This document shows, in pieces, positions 24,573 through 36,345 of a DNA stretch of 64,000 nt. How positions within the stretch are numbered: the stretch's first letter is position 1; each line of letters opens with the position of its first letter. Position numbers and translations under genes: made by a program. The notes under the pieces are model-generated. The model was not told the DNA's origin, ran no database searches, and worked only from the letters and a program-made list of their open reading frames with translations. Source of the DNA: Varanus komodoensis (Eukaryota; Chordata; Lepidosauria; Squamata; Varanidae); assembly GCF_004798865.1 (NCBI RefSeq), contig NW_025336598.1:32362716-32426715 (forward strand), in the 5' to 3' direction.

Positions 24573-25164
24573 CAGGCTGATTCAACATGTGGCCCCCAAG
24601 GCCTTATTCTGTGGCCCTCTGCCACTTGGAGGTCCCCATTTCCCCCCATGGCATGGGCATGAGTGCAGCCAGGCCTCCCCAGGCCACTGTCCCATCCTGC
24701 CCTGTTCCGGAGGGTCAGAGAGAGAGTGGGTCGGGTGGGCAGCCTCACAAGGTTTCCGCCCGGCAGAGGCCACACAGCTCCCAGAAAAGCACTTGGGCAC
24801 CTTTCCCCTCATCCGCAGGGGATGCTGGGGAGAGTTTATTGGCTCAGGGCCGAGAGGCTCAGGGCGCCAATCCCAAGAAGGAAGGAGAAGCGAGAGGGGT
24901 CACATGGCAGGGTTTCTGGGTGGGGGAAACAGGGAAGAAAGGGATGGGCCACCCCAGGGGATCAGTCATTGTGCTTGCGCTGTGGCCAGAGGCGGAGCTG
25001 TGTGTGATTTCTGCGGAGATCTCTGCCCACAAAGTGTTCTTTTTCATAAATATATTGCAAAGACTTTAATTTATTATATGGAAAATGAAGTCATTGTGCG
25101 GCTCCTGGGTTCCATGTCAAAGTCCTCATGTGGCCCTTGAAGTACAAAAGGATGGACCACCCTG
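24573..25164. mobile_element. hAT-type non-autonomous DNA transposon, 592 bp, with 8-bp target duplication
   Basis: The left end reads caggctgattcaacatgtgg. The right end, reverse-complemented, reads cagggtggtccatccttttg and then 'acttcaagggccacatgag'. Both ends begin CAGG, as in hAT elements of the 'cagggttgtccaacctg..ggccc' type. The flanks are acctaatg (24565-24572) and acctagtg (25165-25172), an 8-bp target duplication with one mismatch. Open frames inside are composition-driven and encode no transposase, so it depended on another element to move. Confidence 0.85.
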
Positions 25165-25172
25165 ACCTAGTG

Positions 25173-25329
25173 GTTCACCGAATAAGAAATATTGCTTCAC
25201 CCATCAGCCACGGTTGCCTACAAACCCAGTTACTGGACATTTAAACCAGCTAGGCTGTGCTAGGAGCTTTTCCCAAAGGAAACCACAAGCCACCGCAGTG
25301 ATCTTGCTCTTTGGCTTGTCGTGTTCACT
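25173..25329. other. unassigned DNA
   Basis: Short spacer with nothing recognised. Confidence 0.4.
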
Positions 25330-25700
25330 TATGATTTTCAGTGAATGTAAAATACGAGAGAAGACATCGATGAGACCGAGTGACTATATCGATAATAGCT
25401 ATTGAAAGAGCGGGATGATGCTCGCCAGACAAAGCTATTATCATTGAGAAAATAGGAAAGGAGAATGTGAAAACTCGTCCAGGTTTGCTTTCATACAGAT
25501 AAGAACGGTAACTGGAGAGTGAACAGATGTAGGATAGGAAAGAGAGCATCCATTGACGCCTTCTTGGTTTTGTAATTGACAGGCACTTGGCCACAGCTCT
25601 GACAAATGTTCTATAAGTAGATACATTCATTGGGTAAAAATTTCATCACTTAAAAGTGACAGCTAATTGAACCAACACAACGGAGGAGAATCAAATCAGC
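25330..25700. promoter_or_regulatory. candidate conserved regulatory element (Hox/Meis-like sites)
   Basis: Repeat-free, with retained CpGs in AT-rich context (gaccgag, atcgataat, gagcgggat). Two composite homeodomain-Meis words lie 76 bp apart: TAATTGACAG at 25572-25581 and TGACAGCTAATTGA at 25657-25670. GATA- and TEAD-like words also occur. The call is motif-based; conservation and activity are untested. Confidence 0.35.
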
Positions 25701-26825
25701 ATCAAAGGCATTCAGTGTATGTTCCTTTAATAGAAATCATTTAAAAATATTCTTGTTCATATTTTTTGGAAATTTGTATTTGCAATTTTCTCTCATCTTC
25801 ATTGAATGTAAAACCTGAAAATAATATTTTGCATTTGTTTGTTTTGTTTGTGGCATTCTGTTTTGATGTTGAATCATGAAAAGTTGACTCTTGAACAGTT
25901 TTACGAAATGCTTTGAACAGTGTCACCTGACCTCCCTTTAATGCAGTTTAGATGGGAAGGAGGCCTTCACTCTCTTTTGTCTGCACCTCTCGGATGATCT
26001 CAGTGCCACAGGTATCTCTCTACAGGGCAAACTCAGCATGTGAAGCAGCTCCTCCCATGCAGTTTGGGTGCTTTTCCCTTGTAGCATCTTTCTGAGCCAT
26101 TCATTTCTGTGCCGTTGCCAAAGAGGGGAAGTCATCTAGGGGAGCAAGACACTTTGATAGCTGCTCAGGTCTGAGTCATACAGCAACCCATGAATCATAA
26201 GCAAGTGGACCACCTCCTGCATTTTGCAGAATCAGCTGCTGGAACTGGGAGTCGCTGCAGGCACCTAAGTGGAGCCAAGCTCCATTCCTTCACCACCTCC
26301 AGCTGCTCAGTCTAACTGCAGAGAGGAGCAAGGGCATCACGGCTACTTTTCTTTGCATTGCCTTCCTTCCTCCTCTTGACTGTGAGTGGAAGCCAGAATC
26401 AGAAAGTGCTGTTGGCAAGGAGAAAGCAGAACCTCTGCAGGTGCCTGTAGCTAGCTACTGATCCAGTATCCAGTTGACATCCAAACATGTGGTGGTCATG
26501 CAGTGCTTGAATTACTGTTGGTGGAGCAGGTGGGGAGCTAGCGGAAGCCATTCGTAAAATCCACAAGCCGTAGCCCCTCCAGATGTTTGCCAAATCATAT
26601 CACTTCCATAACCTGCTAAGGTGAAATGGGCTCCCTCCACTCCACCCCAAATAATTACACTCCCGATTCACAAACTGCTGGGCGAACAGGGACAGGAGCT
26701 GGAACACGGATCAGTTTGCTTGCTTCTACTTGTGACCTGCCTTTGGCGCAGCTCAGAGAACCCTAAGCAAAATATCACCTCATCTTAATCCTACCTACAC
26801 TCTCCAGCTCCCCAATCCCAGCCCC
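25701..26825. other. unassigned DNA
   Basis: AT-rich to 25930, then mixed. No repeat or gene recognised. Confidence 0.4.
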
Positions 26826-27330
26826 CTTATTTATTTATTTATTTAATTAATTAATTAATTTTTATACCGCCCCATAGCCAAGGCTCGTCAGGCGGTCAAC
26901 AAAAGTTAAAATTAAACAAACATTAATTTAAAAGAACAAGACCACGATAGCAGTTGCAGCTGCTATGATTGGGCACAGAAGCATAGCAGTGGTGCAGAAT
27001 AAAATGGAATGTGTAAAAACAAAGTTAAAACATTAAAAGACTGGGAAGATAAAAAGGTTTTCACCTGGCACTGAAAAGAAGACAAAGTAAGCACCAGGTG
27101 CGCCTCTTTGAGAAGCTCATTCCAAAATAAGGGGTGCCACAACCAAAAGGGCCCTCCTTCTGGTAGCCACCTGATTCACTTCCTTTCGAGGGGTCTCCTG
27201 GAGAAGGACCCCTGAAGATGGCCAAGGGTCTGGCGAGGTACACATGGAAAGAAGCAGTCCCACAGACGCCCTGCCCCCAAGCCGTCGAGCACTTTGACTG
27301 CTGTGCGTAGTACTTCTTCGGTCCAGAAAA
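26826..27330 (-). mobile_element. L2-like LINE, 5'-truncated, decayed
   Basis: The (ttta/ttaa)n tail at 26826-26860 is followed by the UTR phrase ttataccgccccatagccaa, then the ORF2 C-terminus on the minus strand. Landmarks are 'cacctggcactgaaaagaag', 'aaaagggccctccttctggt' and 'cccaagccgtcgagcacttt'. The frame is interrupted and nothing upstream of the C-terminal domain remains. Confidence 0.8.
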
Positions 27331-29435
27331 CAGGTGAGGAGAGTTGCCCCAAGGGAAACCCGCCCATGCATCCAACCAGGTTCTGCAAGGGTTCTAGCGC
27401 ACCTGGGCTGGCCTGAAGCGCAGGCGTGGTTGGCAGCCTCGGCAGCAGGAGGCCCCTGGCAAGGCCTTCCAGAAGGTGCCTCTCCCTTCAGCATCACTCA
27501 CTTGCCTCGCACTCTGCCCTGGACAGCGGTGGTGCCGCCGAGGAGAAACGCCGCCACCCTCCGGCCCACTGGCTTTCCGGCAGCCTTAATGAGAAAGGAG
27601 GTGGGAAGCGGTGGCTACAGGAAGGGGTGGCTGTGGCCAGGAGTGGGCAGACTGCACTGAGCGGGCGCCGTGGAGATCCCGGAAGCAGCCCACCTGCCAT
27701 TCTGGGGAAGGGCAGAGCTCAGCGGCAGGGCAGGTGCTCCACAGGTAGAGGCTCCTGATGCCATTCGCAGCACCCCAACTTGGAGCCAGGAGATGCTGGG
27801 GAGCCACTGGGAGTGGAAGTAGAACATGCTGGACTAAGCAGACCAGATCAGATGTAAAACACTTCCCACGTGCTGCATGACCAAACCAGAGGTTACTTCT
27901 AGCATCTGCCTAGCAGCGGCATCTTTTTAATCTTTTTATCCTAGAGGGGGTGTAGAAGCCCCAATCCAGACTGGGACCCTAGCCTCGGGAAAGGGTGCTT
28001 TTGAGATCTGCACTGGGGGGCCTGTGTTTAGTCTAGACTGAATAAAAATGAAAAGAAGACTCAGCTGCTTATTGCACATGTAAAGTCAACACTATTTTCT
28101 CTCTTGTTCTGCTGTTTTAGAAATAAGATGACCTCAGTGTATAAAATCTAGGAGAAGAATGCAGGCAAGTAAAGATTCTGACAGAGAAGCAGCTGAAAAG
28201 AATTCACATGTTCATCTTTGAAAATGACAAGCAAAAAGTTCTGAGTGGAAATTAAAATGATTTCTTGGAGATACAGGGCAAGGGAAGAGAGATGCCTTCT
28301 TTGAAGGAATAGCAACAGGCTCTTTAGAAGCCTTTTTCTCCATTTGTAGGCGCAAAGAGAGGAAGGCCTAAGTTCACCAGCAGTTCACACAGAAGACAGC
28401 ACAAGAAGGAGGGCTGCTAAGCAGGGAAGCCATCACTCCGGACAGGAAAGGTGATGCCACAACAAAGGGAGAGCATACCCTTTACGCTGAAGAATTAGAA
28501 ACTGAGAACAATGCCTTCACATAGGAAAAGTTTTAAAAGCAGCCATTATTTTGTGATACCAAATCTAAAGCCCAAAAATGTTCTCAGGTGGTAGGGATGT
28601 CAAAGAAGCTTTTTCTGTTTCAGGAAACCGCCAAAGTATTTGTTCCCTGTTGGAGGAAATCTGGATCAGTTTGAATGTCTTGCCAGTGTTTTGAACATTG
28701 TAAAGCATGCCCCAGGAACACTGATTGGTTTGCTTGATTAGACTTGCAACCTGCCTTTTGTGCGGCTCAAAGTGTCTCAGAGGAACTAATGCAGAAAAAA
28801 AATCCAGCAAAGAAGATATGAATTTGTACTGAAACTATTTGAACAGGCTGTTGATCTGCCGTGCCCATTACTTTCCACTCTCAGTGGTTCACTGGGGTAC
28901 TTCCAGACAGAAAGATCCTGGTACCACCATTCAAAAGGCATCTCATGTTATTTTCCCATCTTTTCCCCCTTAATTGATTTCTTTTCAGATGAAGAATGAC
29001 AGAAGAATTGGTGGAAAGACAGGAGGGTTGCAAGATGAAGATGTTGTCATCTGGAACCCCCATTTTTAAAAATGAGGAGTGGGGACACCCTATAATGAAT
29101 GTGGCAGGGTATTTGCATGATAATCAACCCAGGGGCCTTTTCCAGACCTTCTGTCTGAAATCCAGGAGGTTTGCTTCATTTATGAATTCTTTATTCAGGA
29201 AACCTCTGTCTCACTATTCCACTAAGAATGTAGCACTTGAAGGGGCTAAAGTACAATAAAACCGCGAGGACAATAGCATAAGGCTCAAAGCTACTAGGTT
29301 CCATGGGTAGAATCCAAATTTAGTCATCTGTAGGCTATGCCCCTTGAAATCAGTGAGACTTTAATCAGTTCCAACTAAGTCAAATCCCATTGATTGAAAG
29401 GGTCCTTTCTAAGGTTAGCTAAATCTGGGTCCATC
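27331..29435. other. unassigned DNA
   Basis: About 2 kb without recognisable features. GC-rich to 27800 with accidental frames on both strands, then AT-richer. 29270-29420 contains 'ccccttgaaatcagtgagac' and 'caaatcccattgattg', a near-palindromic pair that resembles a dispersed reptile repeat I cannot name. Confidence 0.35.
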
Positions 29436-29548
29436 CCTGCTGAAAACTGCACAGCACACATTCACAAGCCATGCCTAGGATTGGGTCTGAGACCTTCAAT
29501 GTGCCAAACATGCACTCTGCTAATTGGCCGCTGTCCGTTTTTCGCACC
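29436..29548 (-). mobile_element. tRNA-derived SINE head, antisense
   Basis: 'aggattgggtctgagacctt', then 'tgtgccaaacatgcactctg' and 'ctaattggccgctgtcc', matches the antisense tRNA-like head of a second SINE type, usually read as 'gggattgaacctgggaccttctgcatgc..ccactgagcca'. Only the head is visible. A related piece lies at 50.66-50.79 kb. Confidence 0.5.
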
Positions 29549-29989
29549 CATAACTTTATCCCACCTGTGGATGGAGCAGCGTGCTGTCAGCGGATGCCTC
29601 AGGGGGTCTTGTTGAGGTTGTGGAAAGCACCACTGCCATGATTACTCTGACAGTCATAGGGGCTGGAAGAGGTGTGTTTGGGGCAGATCAGAGGAAGCTT
29701 TGGCATCACCGGATTCAAATCCCCTGCTCCCTAGCCATACCCACCCCCACAAATGGGGCAACTCATGCTAATCCTGGAGCTAGAGTATATTTCCCCATCC
29801 CTCAAAGAAGAGCATTTTTAAAAGCAAAGATCAACCAAAACTAACTCAAAAAGAAGTTGCAATCAAAGGGGGGAACCCCATGGAAGGGAGTGCCGCTCAG
29901 CTCTGCCCCTGCCCTGGCAGGGCGTAGGAAGGGCTGGCTCTGCCTACATGCCTCCCTCTCATTCCTGCTCTCCTGGTTCCTTGCTCTCT

Positions 29990-30025
<36 letters not shown>

Positions 30026-30299
30026 GGCAAGCACCATCCTGCCAGGTCCAATTACTGCCAGCCAGTCTGTTGCCTGCCTGCCACAGTGCCACTTCCTTCC
30101 TCTCTGGTTTAGGCCATTTGCTTCCTCTGCTGCCGTTCTTCTCAGTTTATTCTGCGTGGGAGAAAGTCCCTGCCGACACCGTCTCCCACTTCTGTCCTGA
30201 GGCATCGGATGGATGTGGGATGTTTGCTGAAGCATCTAGCTGTGTCAAGGCCCCCTCCCCTCCGCCGCTTATTGGGATTTGCACAATTGTCTTTGCACA
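29549..30299. other. unassigned DNA with (CTG)n
   Basis: Nothing recognised apart from the CTG repeat at 29993-30024. Frames spanning it encode poly-Leu, poly-Ser or poly-Ala and are artefacts of the repeat. Confidence 0.4.
29993..30024. repeat. (CTG)n trinucleotide repeat
   Basis: About ten uninterrupted CTG/TGC units. Confidence 0.97.
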
Positions 30300-30440
30300 G
30301 TGTTGCAAATGACACTGTTTGGCAAATGAGTGCATAGGAGAAGCTCCCATATATTCATAGGCAACTAATAGCCGTGTCAAGCGTTTTGGACAGAGAATTT
30401 GTTTTGCGTTTTGCACTCCTCATTATTTGCTGATTACCAC
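30300..30440. promoter_or_regulatory. candidate conserved non-coding element
   Basis: Repeat-free block with 'catatattcataggcaac', ctaatagccgtgtcaagcg and 'gcgttttgcactc'. CpGs are kept in AT-rich sequence. Weak, texture-based call. Confidence 0.2.
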
Positions 30441-30846
30441 TTTTTATTCTTCAGCTCCAGAAGGGTGTTTATCTGATGAATGAATGAACACAACCCAGTA
30501 TGACATGCAGGGATGCTGCAAATATTGAAGGGCAAAGAGCAAAAAATGGAACAGTTTGGAGATAAACTTTCAGCTGAAAATAGTGTTCTCCTTTGCCTGC
30601 AGAATGCTGGGCTGTACTTACGCTTCAGGAAAGCATTAACCAAAATGAAAGTCATTTCAAGGAAATCTGCAGGTTAGCATTAGGCTGTAAAAATGTCGAA
30701 AGGGATGCATACATTTTGAGTTAAAAGCAGTCAAGTCTGAGCCCTATGAGGGGTCCCCAGCCTTCCTTGGATCAGTGGACACTTGTGGATTTGGAGAATG
30801 TGTTGTGGCTGTTTTGACAAAATGAGTGACATGGGCAGGGGCTTAG
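30441..30846. other. unassigned DNA
   Basis: Nothing recognised. Confidence 0.4.
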
Positions 30847-30965
30847 AATCATAGAAGGGCAGAGTTGGCAGGGGTCAGGAGACCTTCCGGTCCAACCTCC
30901 TGCTGTTGTGGGATGCTATCATCCCATTCAGATAGCTGTCCAGACACTTTTTGAACGTCTCTAGT
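30847..30965 (-). mobile_element. CR1 LINE 3'-end fragment, antisense
   Basis: 'aatcatagaagggcagagtt', then 'ggtccaacctcctgctg' and 'atagctgtccagacacttt', is the classic antisense 3' end of amniote CR1 ('aatcatagagttggaaggga...ctagtccaacccc'). A short 5'-truncated copy. Confidence 0.8.
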
Positions 30966-31852
30966 GAGTGATCTTCGATCTTTCATAAAATGGTGGGCAT
31001 GCAAAACGTTCGTTTTGCAGAAAGCAAAATGGTGAGGCTGAAGGAAAAGTAACTTGACCAAGAACCTAAGAATAAGGCAGAGGTAGTATCTGAGCACCAC
31101 ACATGCCTGCAAGTGAGCCCCATTGACCTCCATGTGGACATGTGCCGGGTTGCTCTGCCAGTGCTTTAACGGGCGCAGTACAATTGGCCCCAAGGTTAAG
31201 CACTTCCATTGCCATGCAGGTCAACAGAGGAAGGGCGTCTGTCCATAAATGTCTCACATTTAGATCAATGAGACTGAAGAGCACTTAGCTTTGATGGATC
31301 ATATCCGCAGCTTTTCAAAGCATCTGAAGCGATCCTAAAATGCAAGGGAAAAGAGGCACGGAAAGAGTGCTCTTTGACTGGGAGTTGCGTGTCCCTAGCA
31401 ATTCTGACGCTCGATGTGGTGGCTGATTGGGGAGTGAAGGGCAATATTTCTAGTGCATGGGGCCAGTGGGTGCTTTAGTCTCCCTGCATGTGTCAGGAAA
31501 AAAAATAGCCTTTGCAAATGTCTGAGTCGGCTTCTGGTGAGCAATCTTGGTGTCTCTAGCAGATTCCTGAATATGACCTGGAGACGGCAGGGCTGGCTGA
31601 AATCAACTCGGTCTCCCCAGCTGCTCCAGCTGAGATTGCAGCCTGGTTGCATAAACCACAGCAAGGGTGGAGCAGACCAACCATTCAGTATCCTGTTTTA
31701 TCTTGGATTGACCCGTAGAAGGAAGTGGTGGGAAATTCTCCCACTACAGCTTGCTGTAAAATATTTGAACAGAACAAAACCGATCAGGGTTCTAAGTCGC
31801 AGGTAGAAGCACAGTACCATCAAGCCCCAGATAGAGACCCGCTGCACACAAG
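30966..31852. other. unassigned DNA
   Basis: No repeat or gene recognised. The part around 31100-31290 has several 'attgacctc' or 'atcaatgaga' words like the unnamed repeat noted near 29.3 kb. Confidence 0.35.
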
Positions 31853-31966
31853 GATGGGCAATCTGATGCCCTCCAAATTTTTTGGGCTGCAATCCCCATA
31901 ATCCCTTGCTGGGCTAGGGCTTATGGGAATTGTAGTCCAAACAACATGTTGCCTGTGCCTGAAGTG
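31853..31966. mobile_element. hAT-like MITE (family M), copy 5, right end lost
   Basis: 'gatgccctccaaattttttg', 'ggctgcaatccccataatcc' and 'tatgggaattgtagtccaaa' follow the family order. The expected right terminal repeat is missing, so this copy is truncated. Confidence 0.65.
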
Positions 31967-33009
31967 CAGCGGTCTTCCCCAAATGGATGCTGTCCGGACA
32001 TTGTGCAGTACAATTCCTGGCCACTGGCCGTGGCAGCCAAAAGGCGTCCTGGACCTCTGGCTGTGGAAGGCTGCACTCCCGGCTTGAGAGACCAGGCTAT
32101 TCCACACTGCAGCCACAAACGAGCCTCGCTGAACTCCGCAGAGGGAGTGAAGGGGCCTCACAAGGAAAGCCATTTCAAGTCTAGGTGCCACAGGCGAAAT
32201 TCCTCGTATCACGTAAGCACTAACCCTTCAGATGATGGTGGAAGAAGAGCAGAGCTCTCTACCAGCTCTCGGTGGTCGGCCACTTACACATCATCGAAAA
32301 AGGGAGCGGGAAAGAAATGCGTCGTAAAAAATAAGGGAAAATGCACACCAGATTGTGTGCAATTTGCATGTGTCAGTTCAGGTGCTAGAGAGCTTCAGCT
32401 ATTGGGAGGTATAAAAATGAACATAAAGAAATATGTGTATAGGTGGAAATTTAGAAATAATGACCATGATTTAAATGGAAACAGAACACGTCTTGTCCAT
32501 CGTAGGGAAGATTGTGGCCGCCTGGCCATTTGCCTGCTGCCTGGGGCAAAACCGTTGATGGGCAACTTAAGATTTTCTGTTCTTATCATGGCTTGCTATC
32601 TTTTAAACTGGACTTGAACTGGCCACCTTCAGAGAGATGCCTGCCCTCTGCAAAGTCATGCAAGCGGTCACAAACCTCTGCTGCTTTCTGAATGATGTGT
32701 CCATGCTTCGTTTCAGTCTGAGGACTGACAGCTGAATGTGTGAATCTGCTCCACTGAAAAGGCCTGTATTTGAGATGATGTGATACGAAAAGTATCTGTG
32801 GTGGTGCATCCAAACATGCAATCCTTCACGGCCTGTGTGAGTCAGCTCAAAGAGCAGAGAAACCCAACAGCATGTGCAAACCCCACTCTTAATATACCTT
32901 TTCTAGTGCTATTTCAAGAGTCACAGTGCTTCCTTCCTTTCCCATCTTCAGAGCTCACACATGTAACCAGATTTTCAAGCAGAATTGTGCAAGAGTTCCT
33001 TTAAAAACC
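31967..33009. other. unassigned DNA with a long plus-strand frame
   Basis: A plus-strand frame runs open for about 220 codons to 32617. It is the longest frame in the window outside a LINE. It begins inside the preceding MITE, has no recognisable domain or signal peptide, and shows no clear splice or codon signature. A chance frame is the simplest reading. Confidence 0.3.
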
Positions 33010-33310
33010 AGACTGCATTTGATACAGGGATGATTAACCAGCCATTAAGTGCTTTTTTAATTCTAAGCCGCCATGGAACCTGGGGCGAAGCTGTTATATG
33101 ATTCTTCTCAAGAGTCAGCTGCAACTTTGTATTGAAGTCGTTTGAAGGCATTTGAGAAGCTTTGTAAATTATTCACCGAAAGAAGGAACTGCCAAAGAAT
33201 GCTGAAGCCAGCTTGGCCATTAAGGCAAATCCCGGCAGCCTTCAACTTGTCAGCTGAATCCCTGGAGTTATATATTTTTAATGGCAGTGTAAAATGCCTT
33301 TATTGGAGGG
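33010..33310. promoter_or_regulatory. candidate conserved non-coding element
   Basis: Repeat-free with words such as 'gggatgattaaccagccat', 'aagccgccatggaacctggg' and 'gttatatatttttaatggc'. No clear motif cluster; weak call. Confidence 0.18.
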
Positions 33311-35109
33311 GTCAGGGCAAGGAAGGCCAGGACCAGGCATCTTATTTACAACTAACATATTTTGTGTAATGAAAGGTGCTTCTCTCACTGAGCAAAGATA
33401 AAAGCCCCTTCATCCAGTAGAGTGTTTACCAGTAGAGGGTAAATAATGTCTTCCCCCAAAACAGGGAAGACACATATACTTCTCACAGTCAGCTGAAGAA
33501 ATATAAGTGGCTGCATTGCTCAGGGAAAGCACACCCAGTTGGTGATACTCCCCAAATTCAAATCCCAGTTAGGAAGTGATGGCGTGAAGTCAGGAACATG
33601 CTCCACCCAGAGTACAGATGAAGATAAGTCCATTTCTCATGCAAATCACATGATCAGGCAGCTCCTTACAGGGCTGCAAACCACAAAACAGACATTGTAT
33701 TCCAACAAAGAGAAAAAGAACTCCAGACACTGCAGAGCAATTGCCACCACCTTCCTGGACAAAAATCAGTTGTGGTTAACAGCCCATGTGTGAAATTGCA
33801 TTATTTTCTTGGAAGTGAGGGCTCTTGGACTGAGATGGGCCAGTCATACCCATCCATCTAACTAGTCCCCTGCACCTGTGGTGTCTGTGCTGGTAGCTCA
33901 CCTGTTCAGGAAAGAAACTGCAGTGTACGACTCCCAGTCAGATACAAATTCATGAATCATATTTCATTGTTTAGGGCTGGGTTTGTGTTCCCTGAGGCAC
34001 CCCACAGTGTGATCCCATAAAGTAAATCTTTATCACTCAAACAACCTTAGAGGATAACAAAACTTTGCAATGATAAAACAAGCAAGACACATCCCCATGA
34101 ATATGACAACTAGTTCTTCATAAAATTCAAATCCAAGCTCCTTTTAGGAAGGCGGTTATCCGTTTCAAAAGTTCACATTTCCCAAAATAGCAGGCATGGC
34201 TGGTAAAGCTATGTGAGCATCTTTGACAGGCTTCCTATTCTCTTGGGATCTTTCTGCTGCACCATGTTAAAATCTTACTCTTTATAACATTAGCTCAGAT
34301 CCTTTATCTTAAGCAAACATCTCTGCATCTTTTCTCACACTGGTGCTTCAGACGCAGTCAGAGCTCCTACAACTACCTGTAGGAGTGTTTTCCCTGACAC
34401 AGGCTTTTCGCAAACTGCAGAAGCACCCTTGTGGAGGTTCACCTCTTCCTGAGTTAGGGAGCAATTCTTGTTTCCAAGAACTAACCAGCCCTGGCCTTCA
34501 GTGGCAAACTCCCTTGCCCTCGATCCAAGCACCTTTCCCTTGAAACGAAGCATATGCAGACCTAGGCAGTCCAATAAAATAAGGTACGTGATTGTCAGCC
34601 GTACATATGACAATGCAAATTTTAACACAGGACCAATGGAAACATATCCCCCCTCATGTCCTTCTGAGGTGGTGGAGCCCAGACAGAAGGAACAAGGGTA
34701 CGATGGATTGCAAATTCCTAGACTTGTGGTGGAAGCTGCAACTTTGAGCATGCTCTCATTACACATAAAATAGCTGGTCTATAATAAGGAAGACTACACT
34801 AGTGTTCCAGTTCTGTATGCGAAGTTGTGTGTGCAGGGGGTGGATACAGAGGAGCATTTGGCCATGAAATCTCCCACCCACAATCTGAGATGGTTTAGTC
34901 CAAGAACAGGCTCACCACCTCATCTCCGATATGTATAGACCAAACTGAATGCCTTCCATGTACGAGTGCCCCACAGAACAGAATAAAGGGAGCGTGTTCA
35001 ACCGTTTTGCTCCCATCTGTGGCAAACCAGGCCAGGCCCATGATCTTGGCATGAGTAAAACTGGCGTTACAGTGGCTGAGCAGAGGGATGCTTCCATCGA
35101 AGCAGACTA
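33311..35109. other. unassigned DNA, about 1.8 kb
   Basis: No gene recognised. A minus-strand frame of about 140 codons (34335-34766) has no family features. Confidence 0.35.
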
Positions 35110-35330
35110 GAAGCCCGACCTGAGCAGCGGTTCCATTGCATAATGTGGCGAGATGTGTTTAATCAGCATTGACACTTTGATGGAGAGGCGGATGGAAATA
35201 GCCATTGACCTGCTATTAATACTGGTGCTCGAGATAAAAATAATCTTTTAGTTTTATACTAGAAGAACACGACATTTTCGGAAAGGGAGACATGAACAGC
35301 ACAGTGGGATTTCAGAGGCTTTCAATCACA
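35110..35330. promoter_or_regulatory. candidate regulatory element with TCF/LEF-like site
   Basis: Repeat-free, with CpGs kept in AT-rich context (gtggcgagatg, gaggcggatgg, gtgctcgagat). CTTTGATG at 35175-35182 fits a TCF/LEF core. 'gctattaatac' and 'aaaaataatc' are homeodomain-like. Conservation untested. Confidence 0.28.
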
Positions 35331-35496
35331 CACGCACAGACTAGGAATGAGAATTCCAGCGATTCCGGTTGCTTGATTCCAAAAAAACTACTCTAACCAC
35401 TGACTGCAGGCTGCATAGAGCATACATCAAATGCTACATCATATACCTATGTGCTGAGTGCCACAGCCCAGCAATCTATGTTAGTGTATCATCCTA
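35331..35496. other. unassigned DNA
   Basis: Short spacer with nothing recognised. Confidence 0.35.
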
Positions 35497-35722
35497 ATGG
35501 CTAAAGGACTGAGCTGTGAACCAGAAAATCTGAGCTGCGAACCAGTTCAAATATCTCCTCTGCCATGAACTTGCCTTGGGCAAGCAGCTTTTGTCTGATC
35601 TCAACTACTGGCATCAACAATATGAGCAGCAATCTACCCTTCCAGTTTCTTGAAAGGATTATGGAGAGAACGGATGAAAGTGCATGGCATATTCTGAAAT
35701 GCTAAGTATTATCATAGGTGTG
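35497..35722 (+). mobile_element. MIR (CORE-SINE) fossil
   Basis: MIR order is visible: 'gttcaaatatctcctctgcc', 'gaacttgccttgggcaagca', 'gcttttgtctgatctcaact', then 'tgaaaggattatggagagaa' and 'tgaaatgctaagtatta'. An old, diverged copy. Confidence 0.65.
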
Positions 35723-36249
35723 TCATCTGTTAACCTAGGTTTCTGCAACATGCTTTAAAATGCTGCTGCTAGTGGTACCCCTGTTCCAGGGCCCAGCCCT
35801 GTCACTAGACAGAGTGTGGCAGCTTCATCAGAAGGCAGATACAGGGGAAAGGGAGCAGCTGTGGGGCTTAAGGAGAGAGTGGGGCTGTGCCACTCCGCCT
35901 GCCCCGTGTCCTCTAAACCAGCCACAGCAGCAGCAGAGGACTATGCTTCAAACATGAGGTTGCTCAAGGTCTTATCCTTTATCTCGCAAAGAAAGATGTG
36001 TTGGGCTGGCCTTGATTCTTAATATTCCTTGTTCTTTTTTCTTTTTTTCTTTTTGTATGGCCAACGGGCTAGTCAGTGTCCTAAGCACAGAAAAGGTATA
36101 GTCCTAGTTATTCAGAAAGACTTGCGATGGATAGTAGGTAAACGAGGCATGGATAAAATGCAGGACTGGGGCTTGACAAAATGTAGTGGAGAGAGAGGCA
36201 ACCATTGGAGCACAGGAGATGAAATTTGGGCAGGTGAGGAGCCAGTGGC
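35723..36249. other. unassigned DNA
   Basis: Nothing recognised; a short pyrimidine tract lies at 36030-36055. Confidence 0.35.
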
Positions 36250-36345
36250 TCTTTCAAGGCTGTTGGATTCCAACTTCCGTAAGCCAAATGATCAGGCATG
36301 ATAGGATTGGCAGTCCTACCCAATATAATAACATAGGTGGAAGCA
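36250..36345. mobile_element. possible hAT-like MITE (family M), copy 6
   Basis: 'ggctgttggattccaacttc', 'cgtaagccaaatgatcagg' and 'tgataggattggcagtccta' keep the family order but are strongly diverged. Confidence 0.35.

Noticed and set aside
24587-25140. Frames of 160-183 codons on the plus strand
   Set aside because: They lie inside the hAT-type element, overlap each other in different frames, and reflect GC-rich composition without a family signature.
29841-30312. Poly-Leu / poly-Ser frames as a signal-peptide gene
   Set aside because: The hydrophobic run is the (CTG)n repeat; both strands are open across it.
31946-32617. 223-codon plus-strand frame as a possible new gene
   Set aside because: It starts within a MITE, has no recognisable domain and no supporting exon signals. 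A frame of this length is plausible by chance in 64 kb read in six frames.
33990-34780. Possible solitary LTR
   Set aside because: A polyadenylation-like word is present on the minus strand, but no matching ends, target duplication or family similarity could be shown, so no viral fossil is called.
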